Below are positions 62,885-64,000 of a DNA stretch of 64,000 bases, piece after piece. The notes beneath the pieces were generated by a model. That model was not told where the DNA came from. It saw only the letters and a program-made list of their open reading frames with translations, and searched no databases. A program made the position numbers and the translations under genes. How positions within the stretch are numbered: position 1 is the stretch's first letter; each line of letters starts with the position of its first letter. This stretch comes from Vanilla planifolia (lineage: Eukaryota; Streptophyta; Magnoliopsida; Asparagales; Orchidaceae), in the NCBI GenBank assembly GCA_023846275.1, contig CM043869.1, positions 22,054,237-22,118,236 on the forward strand, written 5' to 3'.

Positions 62885-63158
62885 AAGAATAGTATCTTAG
62901 TTATAGCTAAATGTGTTAGACCTAATATGGTTTATGATCTCCAATCTCATAATTAAAATCAAATATTATAAATTACTACATTGATCAATTAATTCCAACT
63001 AAAATAAGATATATATATGTATATATATATATATCTTATTTTACTTGGAATTAATTGGTCAATGTAGTACTTTATAATATTTGATTTTAATTATTAGATT
63101 TGACATCACAAACCATTTTGGGTCTAACACATTAAGCTATAATTAAGATACTGTTCTT
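62885..63158. repeat. Large foldback (inverted repeat) with (TA)n centre
   Basis: The left arm 62885-63018 and right arm 63027-63158 pair over about 133 bp with roughly 10% mismatch. Examples are ctaaatgtgttagacc with ggtctaacacatta, and aattaaaatcaaatattata with tataatatttgattttaatt. The centre is tatatatgtatatata. Pairing may continue outward at lower quality to about 62840 and 63200. The left arm differs from C1 by only about 2%, so the arms are older than the C duplication. It could be a MITE-like foldback element; target duplications were not identified. Confidence 0.8.
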
Positions 63159-63169
63159 ATTCATATAAA

Positions 63170-64000
63170 CCATTTTTCCAAATGAGTAAAATCCTCATAC
63201 AAAATAACAAAAAAGACTACTAGGATAATACAACATAATAAACTTAGTAGTACAATGAAATAATTTGTTGTCAAAAAATGTAGATTAATGAAGGAAGTGT
63301 TTTGCATGATAAAACCCTAATGAGAAATAAATGCTTTAATTAAATCAATTATAATTAAATAAAATTAAGAACATAACTTATTTGAGAAGAAAGGGATTAT
63401 CAGTTTGACGATTGAAGCATGTACCACTAGAAAATGTCAAAGAGCATTGACAACTAAATGTTTGACTATCATGACATAAAAGTTCTCTTCAGAGTTTTTA
63501 AAACTTTTATTAGTATATCTTCCTCAAGCGTCCACTTATTTATAAATAGTTTTATTGACTATAAGTACTTGCCAAATTAACCAACTACTTATTATTATTT
63601 AAATTAAAAAATACAAAATAGTTTCTAATTAATAAATTATAAAAATCAAAACAACTCAAAGACTCTCTAAATAAGAGCCACTCGATTGGAAGGCTATCAG
63701 ACATATTGATTGTGAAAACTTCATGATTGGTTGGATAAGATTAAAAGCACTATTTAGAAATTAGGATTTGATTTTAGTCACTAAATCTGAATCACGAGTT
63801 AAATGTTAGATTTGGTTCTTACGTGTAGATAAGACAAGAACTATGAGATGTAAAAAATATGTGGTTGGACAAACGATCTAAATAGGTGTTTTTAAAAGTG
63901 GATGAGACTAGAATCATTTGATGTCATAATTTGCACTGGATGGCAAAAACACTCCCACAATTTTCAGCACAACTGTGTGAAATGGAGATAGGTTTTCTAG
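63170..64000 (+). repeat. Dispersed repeat R, third direct copy
   Basis: The order matches C2 60790-61570. Shared elements are ttccaaatga, acaacataataaactt, attaagaacataacttattt, the block agtacttgccaaattaacca, agagccactcgattgg, the phrase taggtgtttttaaaagtgga, then aacactcccacaattttcag. Identity is perhaps 65-75%. It starts right after the foldback and runs off the window. This places two R copies of different age about 2.4 kb apart in the same direction. Confidence 0.55.

Overview
The window reads as non-genic, very AT-rich (about three-quarters A+T by eye, not computed) nuclear DNA of a repeat-rich flowering plant. The evidence is the mix of decayed plant-type retroelements: a Ty3/gypsy gag-protease-RT, a Ty1/copia gag with a UBN2-like region, and two L1-type LINE fragments, one with a DUF4283-like ORF1. 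I see no intact gene of more than about 120 codons, no rRNA, no tRNA and no CRISPR array. Every recognisable coding region is broken by stops and frameshifts, so nearly all coding calls are pseudogenes recognised from short motifs.

The dominant structure is a long three-part duplication, A-B-C. Copy 1 is A1 (1-3557), a private spacer X (3558-6531), B1 (6532-16466), a private 0.14 kb gap Y, then C1 (16608 to about 27595). Copy 2 is A2 (38388-40926), B2 (40927-52085) and C2 (52097 to about 63018). A and C lie in the same direction in both copies, but the 10-11 kb core B is inverted as a single block. In copy 2, A2 abuts B2 directly and B2 is within about 12 bp of C2. By-eye divergence is about 5-12% over most of the length but only about 2% over the last 1.2 kb of C. 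A1 starts at the window edge, so A probably extends further left.

B is a composite of three dead retroelements. In B2 orientation these are a gypsy gag-PR-RT (+, 41.9-44.1 kb), a LINE endonuclease fragment (+, 49.6-50.05 kb) and a copia gag (-, 51.1-52.1 kb). B2 also carries 1.4 kb absent from B1. C is non-coding. It contains a dispersed repeat called R here, which recurs downstream of C2 (63170-64000), inverted at 32.15-33.28 kb and, more weakly, at 29.44-30.8 kb. C2 ends in the middle of a 270 bp foldback, at whose (TA)n centre the C1/C2 homology stops.

The 10.8 kb between the copies (27.6-38.4 kb) holds a degraded L1-type LINE on the + strand (33.87-36.25 kb: DUF4283-like region, CCHC remnant, endonuclease, RT), R-related repeats and long stretches in which I recognise nothing. 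No genes cooperate here. What the region records is nested insertion, large duplication and one block inversion. All coordinates of repeat edges are by eye and good to roughly 5-30 bp.
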